A stretch of DNA of 64,000 nucleotides from Metamycoplasma hominis ATCC 23114 (GTDB taxonomy: Bacteria > Bacillota_I > Bacilli_A > Mycoplasmatales > Metamycoplasmataceae): positions 124,001 through 188,000 of the forward strand of contig NC_013511.1 in assembly GCF_000085865.1 (NCBI RefSeq), read 5' to 3'. Numbering within the stretch: the first letter of the stretch is position 1; each line of letters begins with the position of its first letter. Position numbers and translations under genes: made by a program. The notes below the pieces were generated by a model. That model was not told the origin of the DNA, did not search any database, and saw only the letters and a list, made by a program, of their open reading frames with translations. Positions 53,153 through 63,708 of the stretch are shown in pieces.

Positions 53153-53200
53153 TTTAAAAAACATCAAGTTGTATTGTTAACCGCTTGATGTTTTTTAAAT
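53153..53200. terminator. Bidirectional terminator between the DUF1846 and dCMP deaminase genes
   Basis: AAAAAACATCAAG / CTTGATGTTTTTT (13 bp, extended by two A-T pairs) around a 15-nt loop. Confidence 0.92.
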
Positions 53201-53201
53201 A

Positions 53202-53747
53202 TTATTTTATATGAAAATCTAAATCAAAATCGTTTTCTATTGCTTTACATTCGATATTAAATGCAGCAAAAATTTTATTTGAAGCTTTAAAATCATCTGA
53301 ATCAGGCTTATATGCAACTGCATAAACAACTTTAGAAATCTTAGATTGGACAATTAGCTTAGCACAGTGGTAGCATGGTGAATGTGTTACGTATAATATA
53401 GATCCTGGTATAATCTTTGAATTTGTAATATTTGCATTTATTATTGCATTTGCTTCGGCATGGACAACGTAAGTATATTTGGAATTTAAGACATCGTTTT
53501 GGGTCGTAGGTCTATTCCAAGTGAATAAATCATCATTGTTAACTTCTTTATTTAAATAACTTGTTGGCATGCCATTATATCCTAGCGATATTACATAATT
53601 ATCTGGACTTACAATACAAGCTCCCACCTTAGTTAAAGGATCTTTCGAACGTAATGCACTTAATTTGGCAAGTGACATAAAATAAATATCCCATTTTAAA
53701 TTATCTTTATGGTTGTTAAAAATTAATTTTCTTGTTTTATTATTCAT
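53202..53747 (-). CDS. dCMP deaminase family protein
   Basis: A protein of 181 residues. The zinc site is HAEANAIINA (His and catalytic Glu) and HSPCYHCAKLIV (two Cys). ALRSKDPLTKVGACIVSPDN and GYNGMPTSYLN are typical of deoxycytidylate deaminases, which make dUMP for dTMP synthesis. The ATG at 53747 is chosen because a minus-strand TGTTAAAAT lies 8 nt before it; the in-frame ATG six codons upstream would lie over that promoter. Convergent with the DUF1846 gene. Confidence 0.93.
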   Translation of the reverse strand: MNNKTRKLIFNNHKDNLKWDIYFMSLAKLSALRSKDPLTKVGACIVSPDNYVISLGYNGMPTSYLNKEVNNDDLFTWNRPTTQNDVLNSKYTYVVHAEANAIINANITNSKIIPGSILYVTHSPCYHCAKLIVQSKISKVVYAVAYKPDSDDFKASNKIFAAFNIECKAIENDFDLDFHIK

Positions 53748-53755
53748 AATAAAAT

Positions 53756-53764
53756 ATTTTAACA
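53756..53764 (-). promoter_or_regulatory. Extended -10 (minus), leaderless start of dCMP deaminase
   Basis: TGT-TAAAAT on the minus strand ends 8 nt before the ATG at 53747. Confidence 0.65.
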
Positions 53765-53774
53765 TAATAAAGAC

Positions 53775-53878
53775 AAAAACAGGCCCCTCAAGTCCTGTTT
53801 TTAATTATTCAGTGAAATAAGCTATAAGCTCTGTTAAGACATTAACTATGTTAATCCAATTTACTTGAAATTGAATTG
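53775..53878 (-). ncRNA. Candidate small RNA of about 104 nt, not identified
   Basis: On the minus strand a TATAAT (53889-53884) is followed 7 nt later by a 10-bp stem (53868-53877 with 53853-53862, loop of five). The stretch ends in AAAAACAGG-CTTGAGGGG-type hairpin with CCTGTTTTT and a T-run (53802-53775), the form of an intrinsic terminator. No ORF with an SD lies within it, and the terminator comes before the dCMP deaminase promoter, so it is not that gene's leader. A small AGCT-ATAA-AGCT repeat sits in the middle. It does not look like 4.5S RNA, tmRNA or RNase P RNA to me. Confidence 0.5.
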
Positions 53879-54012
53879 CTATAATTATAATAAAAAATTA
53901 AAAAAATTTTTATTTTTTGTAATATTTTGTTTTTAATGGCTAATTAATGCAAAAAATACACCTTAATGTTAAAAAAAGTATACAAATTTAAAAATAAAAA
54001 CTTAAATTGTTG

Positions 54013-54018
54013 TAAAAT
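54013..54018 (+). promoter_or_regulatory. -10-like TAAAAT before the two small ORFs
   Basis: TAAAAT predicts an RNA start near 54025 and a leader of about 26 nt with SD GAAGGAAAAAG before the ATG at 54051. The hexamer is weak. Between 53890 and 54012 I see only AT-rich sequence with no clear feature. Confidence 0.5.
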
Positions 54019-54050
54019 AAGTCTATAAAAAAAAGAAGGAAAAAGAAAAC

Positions 54051-54248
54051 ATGAATCAGAGTTTGAAAAACCAAAGAAACTTAAAGAATATGTTTAAACC
54101 AGCTATGTCTGGCTTTTTCGCTATATCAATTATTAGCTTTATTATGAAGAATGTTATGAATTGCGTTATGTCTAGAAACATTAACTATATTATGACAAAC
54201 ATCATTTGAGGAGCGAATAATGACTATCAATTTTTCAACTATAAATAA
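54051..54248 (+). CDS. Small ORF (65 residues) upstream of opp, one membrane segment
   Basis: Reading one TGA as Trp gives a 65-residue protein with an SD (GAAGG, about 10 nt upstream). Residues about 16-34 are hydrophobic (KPAMSGFFAISIISFIMK); the remainder is Met/Asn-rich (NVMNCVMSRNINYIMTNII), with unusually many Met codons. No homology is recognised. It overlaps a second small ORF. It could be a real small membrane protein, a regulatory leader peptide of the opp operon, or the remains of an older gene. Distance to the oppA ATG is 378 nt, with another promoter in between. Confidence 0.45.
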
Positions 54249-54321
54249 TTTTTTTAACAATCAATATATTAAGACAAAAAATAATCTTAAAAACTGAATA
54301 ATGGCTTTTAGAGGTTCATAG
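54220..54321 (+). CDS. Small ORF (33 residues) with strong SD, upstream of opp
   Basis: MTINFSTINNFFNNQYIKT at the start, 33 residues, one Trp(TGA) near the end. The SD GAGGAG is 6 nt before the ATG, stronger than that of most genes here, and it lies inside the preceding small ORF, as in coupled genes. No family is known and it is soluble and polar. The SD argues for translation; the short length and lack of any family argue against a conserved protein. A long hairpin begins 6 nt after its stop. Confidence 0.4.
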
Positions 54322-54326
54322 CTTCG

Positions 54327-54371
54327 TTTAATATTTTTATATTTTGTATTTGATAATATAAAAATATTAAA
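54327..54371 (+). repeat. Long inverted repeat (16-bp stem) upstream of oppA
   Basis: The arms 54327-54342 and 54356-54371 pair completely, almost only A-T, around a 13-nt loop. No T-run follows on the plus strand, so it is not a standard terminator. Confidence 0.75.
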
Positions 54372-54462
54372 AACATAAATTTATTAAACTAGCTAATATT
54401 AATATCAAAAGCCAAATATTTCAAATATTAAGTTTATTATTCAATTATTTAATAAAATTACT

Positions 54463-54504
54463 AACATTTTTAATTACTTAATGACCTTTAAAATTAAAAA
54501 TGTT
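54463..54504 (+). repeat. Inverted repeat (13-bp stem) just before the oppA promoter
   Basis: AACATTTTTAATT (54463-54475) pairs with AATTAAAAATGTT (54492-54504). The right arm ends on the first base of the extended -10 of oppA. Confidence 0.75.
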
Positions 54505-54512
54505 GGTATAAA
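54504..54512 (+). promoter_or_regulatory. Extended -10 promoter of the opp operon
   Basis: TGG-TATAAA at 54504-54512 fits TGn-TATAAT in all but one base. The RNA would start near 54519, giving a leader of about 108 nt. A 9-bp hairpin TTTAAACAA / TTGTTTAAA (54527-54547) lies close to its 5' end. Confidence 0.6.
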
Positions 54513-54626
54513 TTACAATAACATTCTTTAAACAATTATTGTTTAAATATTTACAAACAAGATATTTGTATATCAACAAAGATATGCAAAGCAAATATAT
54601 AAAAATTTAAAATTTTAAGGATAAAA

Positions 54627-57512
54627 ATGAAAACTAAATCAAAATTATGATTACTTGGTCTTGGATCCTTACTAGCAGTAGGAGTACCAGGATTAGTAGC
54701 CGCTTCATGTAAAATAGATCCGGCATATGAAAAAGGCGAATTCGTATATGAATTCAACGCAGTAAACAAAGAACCTATATTTGATGCAGACGTTTCAAAT
54801 TCATATGGTCCATATATAAACTCATTGCCTGCAACATATACAGGTAGTGAACTTGTTAGAAAACAAGCCTTAACTCAAACAAAAACTATAACCATAACAG
54901 AAAAAGGCACTAAAAAAACCACTACCTATTTAGTAAAACCTACTTTTGCCAAATATAGATTAGAATTAGCAGAAGCTATTGTTTTAACTGAAAAAGAAAC
55001 TAATAAACAATATGTATTTGATTCAGATGAAATTCCAAGTGAATCTGAATATCCACAACCAACTAAAACTGTAACAGACGATAAAGGCAATGAATACAAG
55101 GTTTATGAAAAAACAAACGTTTTTGTTAAAACAAAAGGTGACAAGAGCGTTGAATCAAGATCAATTAATAGTGCATTCTTTTTAGACAAATTAGCTAAAG
55201 CCTCAAAATTACAATTTGTAATTAGAAAAGGTGTTAAATGAGTTGATCACAACGGAAAAGACACTGGATATGAAGTTAAAGCAAAAGACTTCTGATATTC
55301 ATGACTAAGAACATATTCAAGAAACTTAGACTATCGTTTAAGCACCGGTGGATCAGAAGAACTAGATAAAGCATTGAAATCAAAATTAGCTGAAGAAAAT
55401 TCACCAGTTTATGGTGAACAATGATCATTTGGTAACATATATACTTATGCATTGTTCGGTATTGATGCTAATAAATTATTTGAAAAAGATAAATTTATTC
55501 AAAAAGTATCAGCTGAAGGCAATTTAAAAAATAGAGAAGCAATTACTTTCGAATCAATTACTGGAAAAGAAAATAATGCCAACATTTCAAGCTTCTTTGA
55601 AACTCAATTTGCATCAGGAACATATGAATTTATGCCAGCTCCATCTGACTACATTGATGCATTAAATGCTAAAAATGAACAAGTTGTTTTAAAATCAAAT
55701 GGCATTGCTTTATCAAAATCAGAAACAGAAGCATATCGTAACGCTTTAAATTCAATGAATAAAGAAAGCTTACAATACAAAATTGGTCAATACTGATATG
55801 GAACATCTGCTAAATCTACATTGTACTCAGGCTACTACTACAACAAAGGTATAGAAAACCAAATCCAAAAATTACCAAAGAATACACTATACTGGGATAA
55901 GAAATGAGTTGAAGATAATTCAACAATCAAAACAATCGTTTTCAACTTCCAATCAAAAGCAGTTGAACCTGCATTGTACAACCAAACATCATTTAGAAAA
56001 TATAGCCAAGGAACAATTAGCCAAATCGGTTTTAGTAGTTTAACAGAACCACAAAAGAAAGAAGTTTCTTCAGAACCAGAAAAATTTGGATTGAAATTAA
56101 ATGAACGTTTGAATGTTCAAACTTCAATCTTTGGATTTGTTAGAACACCATTCATTTCTTCAAAATTAGGCAAAAATTACAAATTCAATGAAAACTTTGC
56201 TAAATTAGTATATGGATCTTCACTAGAAGATCTTGACAGTGGAAAAGCAGACACTTCAGAATCATATCTATTTGGTAAAGGTTTAAGCTTCAGAACACTT
56301 CTATATGCAGCAGTAAACTGAGATACATATGCAGCCCAAGCATCTTCTGGCCAAGCAACTCACTGACTTGCAAAAGTTCCAGAAGGTTCAAATTTAGGTG
56401 GTTCAGATCAAGGCACTGCAAAATTGAACACCGTTACAGACTTTAGAGACCAAGCTAACTCACTATTTGCAATTGACAAAGATGGAAACAAAGTTGATTT
56501 CGGTGCTGAACTAGGTAAGGAATTAAGTCCTTCTGAAAACGCTAAAGCTTCAGAAACTGAATCATCAATTTCTGACAAGATGAAATCAGCAGGATTTAAA
56601 GTTCTTCAAACAAAAATGAAAGAATTACTAGATGAATTCTTTAAAGAACAAAAAATTACCGATCCTGAAAAACAAACAATTGAATTTGAAGTAGGATTTA
56701 GATATTTAAATGCTCCACAACTATACATGAATGCATGAGAAAAAGTTAAAAACGTTGTTTCTGAACTAGATCCAAGAATTAAAGTTACAGTTAAGAGCTT
56801 TGATGATCCACGTGATCCAAACTTCAACGCATATAGATTTGATCGCTTGACAGGTGAAAACTTATTAGCATGATCAGCAGACTATAACGGTGCTGCTTCA
56901 ACATACGACGGACTTTCATGAGGTGCTGCATTAGTTCCAACATTGGTAAAGATTGCACACAAAAATGGCACTGAAAAAACTAAATTCAAACAAGCCTTCC
57001 CAGAAATTACTAAATTGGCTGAAAAATTGTTAGAATATGCAAATACAAACAAACCAAATTTATCATTGGATTTTGAAAAAATTGATCAAATTGACAATAG
57101 ATATTTAAATTCAAACTTGCCTGCAATTTTAGCATCATATAAATTAGAAAAAGATCCTAAAACTGGAAAATATGTAATTGCTAAAAAAGATGTTAGAGGT
57201 TCAAAACCAAAACCAATCGAATTCGATTTTGGAAAAGACAATTCAGGAAAATCAATAGAACCAACCGATCTATATCAATGATCTGCAATATTCTGAGCAA
57301 GCACATTTAAGAACTTTAAAAATGAAGAAATTTCTAAGATTGTAGAAGAATTTACAACATTTGTAACCTTAGGATATACTAGTGACGTGTTTGTTGGCCG
57401 TGATAAATTTGTTAAAACTTTAATAAACAAACACTACGTTTCACCAACTCTTGCAGGATCATTAGTTGATTCATACCAAGACTGAAGAATAATCAAAGAT
57501 ACTAAAAAATAA
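54627..57512 (+). CDS. oppA: Oligopeptide ABC transporter substrate-binding lipoprotein OppA (P100-like)
   Basis: A protein of 961 residues with a lipoprotein signal (KTKSK, hydrophobic core, VAASC; lipidated Cys at 28), so it is on the outer membrane face. Parts typical of peptide-binding proteins: IRKGVKWVDHNGK...VKAKDFWYSWLR and NLLAWSADYNGAASTYDG. A P-loop-like GKDNSGKS sits at residues 869-876. M. hominis OppA (P100) is a cytoadhesin and the main ecto-ATPase of that species, with a Walker A motif in this region, and this sequence fits that description. It captures oligopeptides and passes them to OppBC. The leader contains hairpins (see above). oppB starts 15 nt after the stop without a clear SD. 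Confidence 0.93.
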
Positions 57513-57527
57513 TTAATTCAATAAAAA

Positions 57528-58673
57528 ATGACAAAATATATTTTACAAAGAATAGCGTTTGCTATTCTTACTCTATTTATTATCTCTATTTTCGTTTATG
57601 TGCTAGTTGCTGCATTTGGAAACAATCCAGTTAATGACTTAGCACAAGCACAATTTCAAGCAAGCAAAAAATCAGGATTAACATATACTGAAATATTGCA
57701 TAAACTTGAAATTGAAAACGGATTAAGATATAAAGATAACCCGGACATTTTAGTTCCTATAATTGTTAGATACGGCAATTATATGAAAAACATTTTTACG
57801 AAGGGCGATTTTGGATTTTTATATAATCCAGCTAACAACCCAAACTCTGCTTTATATACAAATATGGTAAAACTATTCTTTACCCCCTTACAATATTCAT
57901 TAATAATCACTGTTCCAACATTCTTTATTAGTTCAATATTGGGTATTGCAATAGGTGTCATTGCTGGATATAAGCGTGGAAAATGATTTGATGTGTCTTC
58001 AAATGTTTTTGTATTAATATTTGTTGCTATACCATCATTTATATTGGCTCCTATTGTAATAACTATTTCGGTGGCATTAGGAATTTCTAGCGTTGTGCCT
58101 AGACCTGGTGAACAATCATTTGGAGTAATGTTTGTTTCTTATTTACCTCCTATATTTGTTATGTCAATAACCTCATTAGCAGGTTATGTAACATATACAA
58201 GAAATCAAGTTATTACAGTATTAACATCAAATTTCGTTTTAATAGCTAAAACAAAAGGATTGAGTTCTTCACAAATTTTCTTTAAATATGTTTTAAGAAA
58301 TATTTCAATTCCTTTATTTAGCTTAGTTTTTGGGTCATTTATTGGTCTACTATCAGGATCAATAATTATTGAACAATATTGACAAGTACCAGGAACATCA
58401 CAAATAATAGTTAATGCCTTCCCTACAGGAGAAATTAATGTTGTTATGTTCTCTACATTATTCTTTACATTTATATCGCTAATTGCCGATATTATTATTG
58501 ACGTTTCATATGCAATATTAGATCCTAAGATTAAATATTCTACTAATAGCAAGAGAAACTATTGATTATTTTTCTTGGCATATAGAGAACGTTCTAAACT
58601 TGCAAAAGATTTGTTTAAATCACAATTAATAAACAAAGCAAGTCAAAATACAACTGTTAAAGGAGATAACTAA
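57528..58673 (+). CDS. oppB: Oligopeptide ABC transporter permease OppB
   Basis: A protein of 381 residues with six membrane segments. The N-terminal LQRIAFAILTLFIISIFVYVL is the standard first segment, followed by a long outer loop with GNNPVNDLAQAQ. The EAA-type coupling loop is LIAKTKGLSSSQIFFKYVLRN (family E.AR..G...I...H.lrna.). IIEQYWQVPGTSQIIVNAF matches the ..ie.vF..PG.G.l...A block. It forms the membrane channel with OppC. Several Trp are TGA. The C terminus is longer than in E. coli OppB. Confidence 0.94.
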
Positions 58674-58674
58674 T

Positions 58675-59949
58675 ATGAATATAAATGAAGTTAAAGCCTT
58701 TAACAAAGAATATAAAATTAATACTGAATTAGAGAAAAAATTTAAATTTGTTGCACCAGAAGATAGAATAGTAATTTCTTCTGTTGCAGGTAAGCCTAAG
58801 AAATTAGGTATAGAAATTTTAAAGAGATTTTTTACTAAACCAGTAGTATTAATAGCACTAGCAGTATTTATAATTATTTTACTGTTATCTATATTAGTTC
58901 CTGCTAATGGAATTTCTTACTATAAACCAAACGATCCAATTTCAGATAATGCATTTGTAAAGAATTTACCTCCCGCATCTTCTCCAATTGTTACTCAAGC
59001 ATTAGAATCAAATGATCCCGTATTCAAATTTTATCAATTTGTCTTAAATAGGTCAGAAACCGATCCTGTATATAAGGCTAGAATGGCATTTTTCTTAAAT
59101 GGCTTTCAAGCAAAGGTTAATGATATTGGGATCTATGTTGCAAAATATAATGCTTATGATTTAGTAGTTGCTAATTACATAAATGGAATTATTTCTAAGA
59201 ATCAAATAACAGATGCTGAATATTTAAAAATATTTAATGAACAAAAAAACTTCTATTCTCATGTTTTATTAGGAACATCATCAATAGGCTACGATATTTG
59301 AACTACTGCATGATATGCAACATGAAGGGCAATTAAAATTGCTTTAATAGTTGTAATATTGGAAGCAATTATTGGGATATCAATAGGAGCATTTTTAGGA
59401 TTCTATGCTGGAAAATTAATTGATACCATTATAATGCGTGTTATTGAAATATTCCTAGCACCTCCTACATTAATATGAATCTTATTATTTGTTTCAATTA
59501 TTGGAGCAAATGAATGGTCATTAGTTTTAACGTTAACAATAGTTGGATGACCAGGATTTGTTGGAATAACTAGAATGTTCATTATTACAGTAAAAGATGA
59601 AGAATTCATCATTGCTGCAAAAGCAATTGGAGTTGGTACACCAAGAAGAATTTTCGTTCATGCATTACCAACTATAATTGGAAAAATTGCAAATAATATA
59701 GTAAGATCAGTACCAGGTGTTATTCTATGAATAGCATCACTAGCATTCCTTGGATTCTTTAAAGAAAAGAAGGATACTAACTTAGGACAAATGTTAATTG
59801 AAGCTTCACAAGAAGTTGGCTCAAATATTTGGATTATTGCTTTGCCTACAATTATTTTATTGTTTTTATCATTATCATTGAATTTCATTGCTCTAGGTGT
59901 GCATGATGCACTTGACCCACGTGTAATGAACAAAGGAAAAGGTAAGTAA
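58675..59949 (+). CDS. oppC: Oligopeptide ABC transporter permease OppC
   Basis: A protein of 424 residues. An extended cytoplasmic N terminus (about 55) leads to a first segment (about 57-78, ALAVFIIILLLSILVPA), then a large outer loop of about 120 residues, longer than in model bacteria. GTSSIGYDIWTTAWYATWRAI is the LGTD..GRD...R...G.R-type block. The EAA loop is FIIAAKAIGVGTPRRIFVHALP. Its stop is 1 nt before the oppD ATG and its start 1 nt after the oppB stop, with SD AAAGGAG in oppB. Confidence 0.94.
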
Positions 59950-59950
59950 A

Positions 59951-61117
59951 ATGGCAAAAATTATTAATAAACACGACAATTTAGACAAAAACAACTCAGA
60001 TACTATAAAACATCAAAAAATTAATAAAAGTACCAGAGTTTTAGATTCAATTCGTGTTGAACCTCTAAAAAATAATCAAATATTAAAAGTTAGAAATTTG
60101 CATGTTAGTTTCCCTCAAGGTCATAAGAAAAGTATCCATATTGTTAGAGGTGTTGATTTAGATGTCCATAGAGGTGAAATAATTGGCCTCGTTGGAGAAT
60201 CTGGTTCTGGCAAGTCAGTAACTTCAAAAACCTTAATTAATGTTAATGAATCAGGTATTATAAGTGCTGATCAAATTCAAATTGGCAAATATGAACTAAC
60301 AAATATTAAAAAACAAAAATATTGACAATATATAAGGGGACAAAAAATTGGTTATATTCCACAAGACCCCTTAACTAGTTTAAATCCAACAAGAACAGTT
60401 GGAAAGCAATTATTAGATGCATTAAATAATAATGAAGATTGAAAAAACTCAACTTATACTGAAAAGAAAAATTATTTAATTGGTTTATTAAAAACATTTG
60501 GATTGCGTTCGGCTGAAAAAATATTTTATGCATACCCTCACACTCTATCAGGGGGTATGAAACAAAGAATTGTTATTACAATGGTTGTTGCTTTAAAGCC
60601 AGAATTAATAATTGCTGATGAACCAACAACAGCATTAGACCCAACAGTTCAAGCCAGCGTTTTGGCATTATTTGAAGATATTAGACAAAAAATGGGAATT
60701 TCAATAATTTTAATAAGTCACAATATATCTGTTATTGCAAAATTTTGTGATTACATTTATGTTATGTATGCTGGTAGAATTGTTGAAAAAGGAACCAAAC
60801 AAGAAATCTTTACAAATCCTGCCCACCCATATACTTGAGCATTAATTTCGGCCATACCTGAATCAAAAGATGAAAAACTATACACCATTCAAGGAACCCC
60901 TCCTGATATGGCAAATTTACCTCTTGGTGATCCATTTGTATACCGTAATGACTACGCATTAGAAATAGACTATTTAAAAGAACCTCCTCTAATTCCAATT
61001 ACTGAAACCCATGCTGCCGCAACATGATTATTATCTCCTGAAGCACCAAAAATTGAAAAATCAAAAGAATTACAAAAACGTTTAGACTTATTTAAGAAGG
61101 CATTTAACAATGAATAA
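59951..61117 (+). CDS. oppD: Oligopeptide ABC transporter ATP-binding protein OppD
   Basis: A protein of 388 residues. ABC motifs: Walker [17 protein letters not shown]-loop [20 protein letters not shown], signature LSGGMKQR, Walker [13 protein letters not shown], and H-loop SHNISVIA. The C-terminal oligo/HPY domain begins at [20 protein letters not shown]; where most OppD have conserved cysteines (GCPF...RC), here are GDPFVYRND, so the usual cysteines are missing. The N-terminal 40 residues are a polar extension. It pairs with OppF to drive uptake. The 3' end overlaps oppF by 8 nt. Confidence 0.95.
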
Positions 61118-63638
61118 TAAAAATTTTAAAGATAAAAAAGTTATCTTATCGATAGATAATCTAAAAAAATACTTCGTTAATCAAGGAATGATAAATAAGG
61201 CTGTTGATGGAGTTTCTTTTGATGTACATGAAGGAGAAATAGTTGGTTTAATTGGAGAATCAGGTTCAGGTAAAACAACCGTTGGTTCAACAATACTTAG
61301 ACTATATGATGATTACAATGGATTTGTAAGATTAGAAGACAAAATAATTTCAGGTAAGCGCATTAGTGAATCCTTAAATCGTTTTTTAAGAAAAAATGTA
61401 CAAATGATTTTCCAAGATCCTCATGCTTCATTAAATAGTCAACAAAATATTTATTCAATTTTAAAAGAACCTTTATTAGTTAATGGAGTAATGAAGGACA
61501 AAATTAAAGATATTTTTAAAGATTGATTAAATGTTAAAAAGAATTTTAAATACACATTTCAAATCGAAGCAATGAGATTGGAATTACAAAATTATTTAGA
61601 AATTAACAAATTAGCTGAACCTTTATTTAAAAAGTGAACAGAAAACCTAAATAAGCTAGAATTCAATTTTGACATTTCTAGAGAAGATAACTTTAGCTTA
61701 TTCTTTGGATATTTAGAAGAAAAGCAAAACGTTGAAAGCATTATTATTAATAATATGTATGCAAATGTTGATAGGTTAATTAAATTTTATTATGAAACAC
61801 AACGTAAATATCGTAATAAAGAATTACCTGGCCCACAAATTGCTTTAAATGAAAAAGAAGAAAAATTAAAATACATTAAATGTTTAAGCAAGACTTCAAA
61901 GATTGCTTATGAAGCTTCACTTGAATTAAAAGAAGTTAAAAAACAAATATTTAATTTAAGACATAAAATTGAAAAAATATCTTCTGAAAGCAAGAATACA
62001 TTTGCAAACTATATTCATGAATCAAAAAATGAAAAGAGTTTAATTGACATAGCAAGATTAATGTCATGTGATTTAGACTTTTATTCATATAATTTAAAAA
62101 GTGAATTGTTGATGAATAAAAGGGGTCAAGTATTAGCAAAAATAAAACCATTTAATAAATTCCTAGGATTTAATAATATAAAGAAGTTAATTAATGAACT
62201 AGATGAATATATTAATGAATTTTATAAAACAAAATTAGCCCCATTGCCATATTCAAAAACATTGAAATCTGACATTAAAAATGTTTTAGAAAAAGACTTT
62301 GATTTTAAATTCGATGAATATACTAAAATATCAGAATTAGAAAAACAAAAGTTAGATTCAGAATTAAAACAATTACTATCAAGAGAAGTTGAAATTAAAA
62401 AAGTAATAAAAGAAAATCCAAATCCTGAAATTACTTCAGAACAACTTCAAGAAGCCAAAAACGATCTAGAATTAGGAAAACAAGCATATCTTGAAGGCAG
62501 ATCTAAATATTTAATTTCATATAAAGCTGAACTTGAAAGCTTGTATAAAAATCTTGAAGAACAAAAGAAATTCTATCTTGAATTGCGCAAGCAACAAGAT
62601 TATTGCAATAACAAATATAAAGAATTGAAACAAAAATTCTTTGAATATGTTGAACAATTACGTCAAAAAGAAAAAGATAAGATTTTATTAAAAATAGCTG
62701 AATTAAAACAAAATCAAGACAAATCAAACAAAGATAAAAAGTCATTAGCAAAATTACAAAGCAAATTAAAATCAATTAAGGTTCAATACAATACAATATT
62801 AAAAATGTACCATTCAGATATTTCATTAAAAGAAGATACATTGAAATCATTTGATATTGAAAGAAAATATCTTGATAAAGATATAAATAATATTTATGTT
62901 TTATTAGGAATTGACCACAAGTGAGTAGAAACTAATTTAAAAACAGCTGATGCTATGGCTGGAGTTGACGCTAAACATATGAAGTGGGTATGACGTAAAA
63001 GATATTTTGATAGTAAAGTTTCATATCCTATTGCAAAATTATTAATTTCTTCAATATTGTATAAAACAATAATTTATAAAGCATTGGAAGATGTTGGATT
63101 ATTAAAACAATTTGCTTATCGTTATCCTCATGAATTTAGTGGGGGTCAATTGCAAAGAATTGTTATTGCAAGAGCATTGATAGTTGAACCTCAAGTTATT
63201 GTGGCCGATGAACCTATTGCCTCACTAGATATATCAATTCAAGCACAAGTTGTTAACTTGCTAAAAGAATTATGTATTAAAAAGAACATCGGTCTTATAT
63301 TCATAGCACACGACCTTTCAATGATTGAATATGTTGCTGATGAAGTTCAAATAATGCACCTTGGAAAAATTGTTGAAAGTGGAAAAACCGAAGCAATATA
63401 TGCAAATCCAATTCACCCATATACAATAAACTTATTTAAAGCTATTCCTAAAATTTCTAATGCTAATGAAAAATTCCAAAATGTTTCATTTGCTTTAGAT
63501 TACTTAGATGAACAAAAATTCCCTAATGTTCCTGAAACATTTAAAGTTGGCGAAGATCACTATGTTTATGGAACTGCTAGTCAACTTAAACAATGAACAC
63601 ATAATGCAAAATTAGAGAAAGAACATAAAGAATTATAA
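61110..63638 (+). CDS. oppF: Oligopeptide ABC transporter ATP-binding protein OppF with about 500-residue insertion
   Basis: A protein of 842 residues, while OppF is usually about 310-330. Walker A GESGSGKT is at 49-56 and the Q-loop [14 protein letters not shown] near 98-111. Then comes an insertion up to about residue 620, rich in Lys, Glu and Leu with heptad-like runs (coiled coil). The domain resumes with [27 protein letters not shown] (signature near 677), [12 protein letters not shown] and [11 protein letters not shown]. Large insertions are also known in OppF of M. pneumoniae and M. genitalium. Reading through TGA is required, so it is not a pseudogene. Its start overlaps oppD, and it ends the operon. 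Confidence 0.94.
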
Positions 63639-63662
63639 AAATAATTTACCATTAAACTAAAT

Positions 63663-63708
63663 AAAAAAATTAGACTCTTGACTAAAAACTTAAGAGTCTA
63701 ATTTTTTT
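63663..63708. terminator. Bidirectional terminator after the opp operon
   Basis: A 17-bp stem, AAAAAAATTAGACTCTT / AAGAGTCTAATTTTTTT, with a 12-nt loop, one of the strongest in the window. It also ends the minus-strand gene that follows. Confidence 0.95.

Noticed and set aside
53890-54012. Possible second small RNA between the candidate sRNA and the small ORFs
   Set aside because: Only AT-rich sequence is present, without a clear promoter-hairpin-terminator set.
61110-63638. oppF, the helicase gene and many others appear broken into several ORFs, as if pseudogenes
   Set aside because: All breaks are TGA codons at positions where homologues have Trp or tolerate it. Read with UGA as Trp, the frames are intact.
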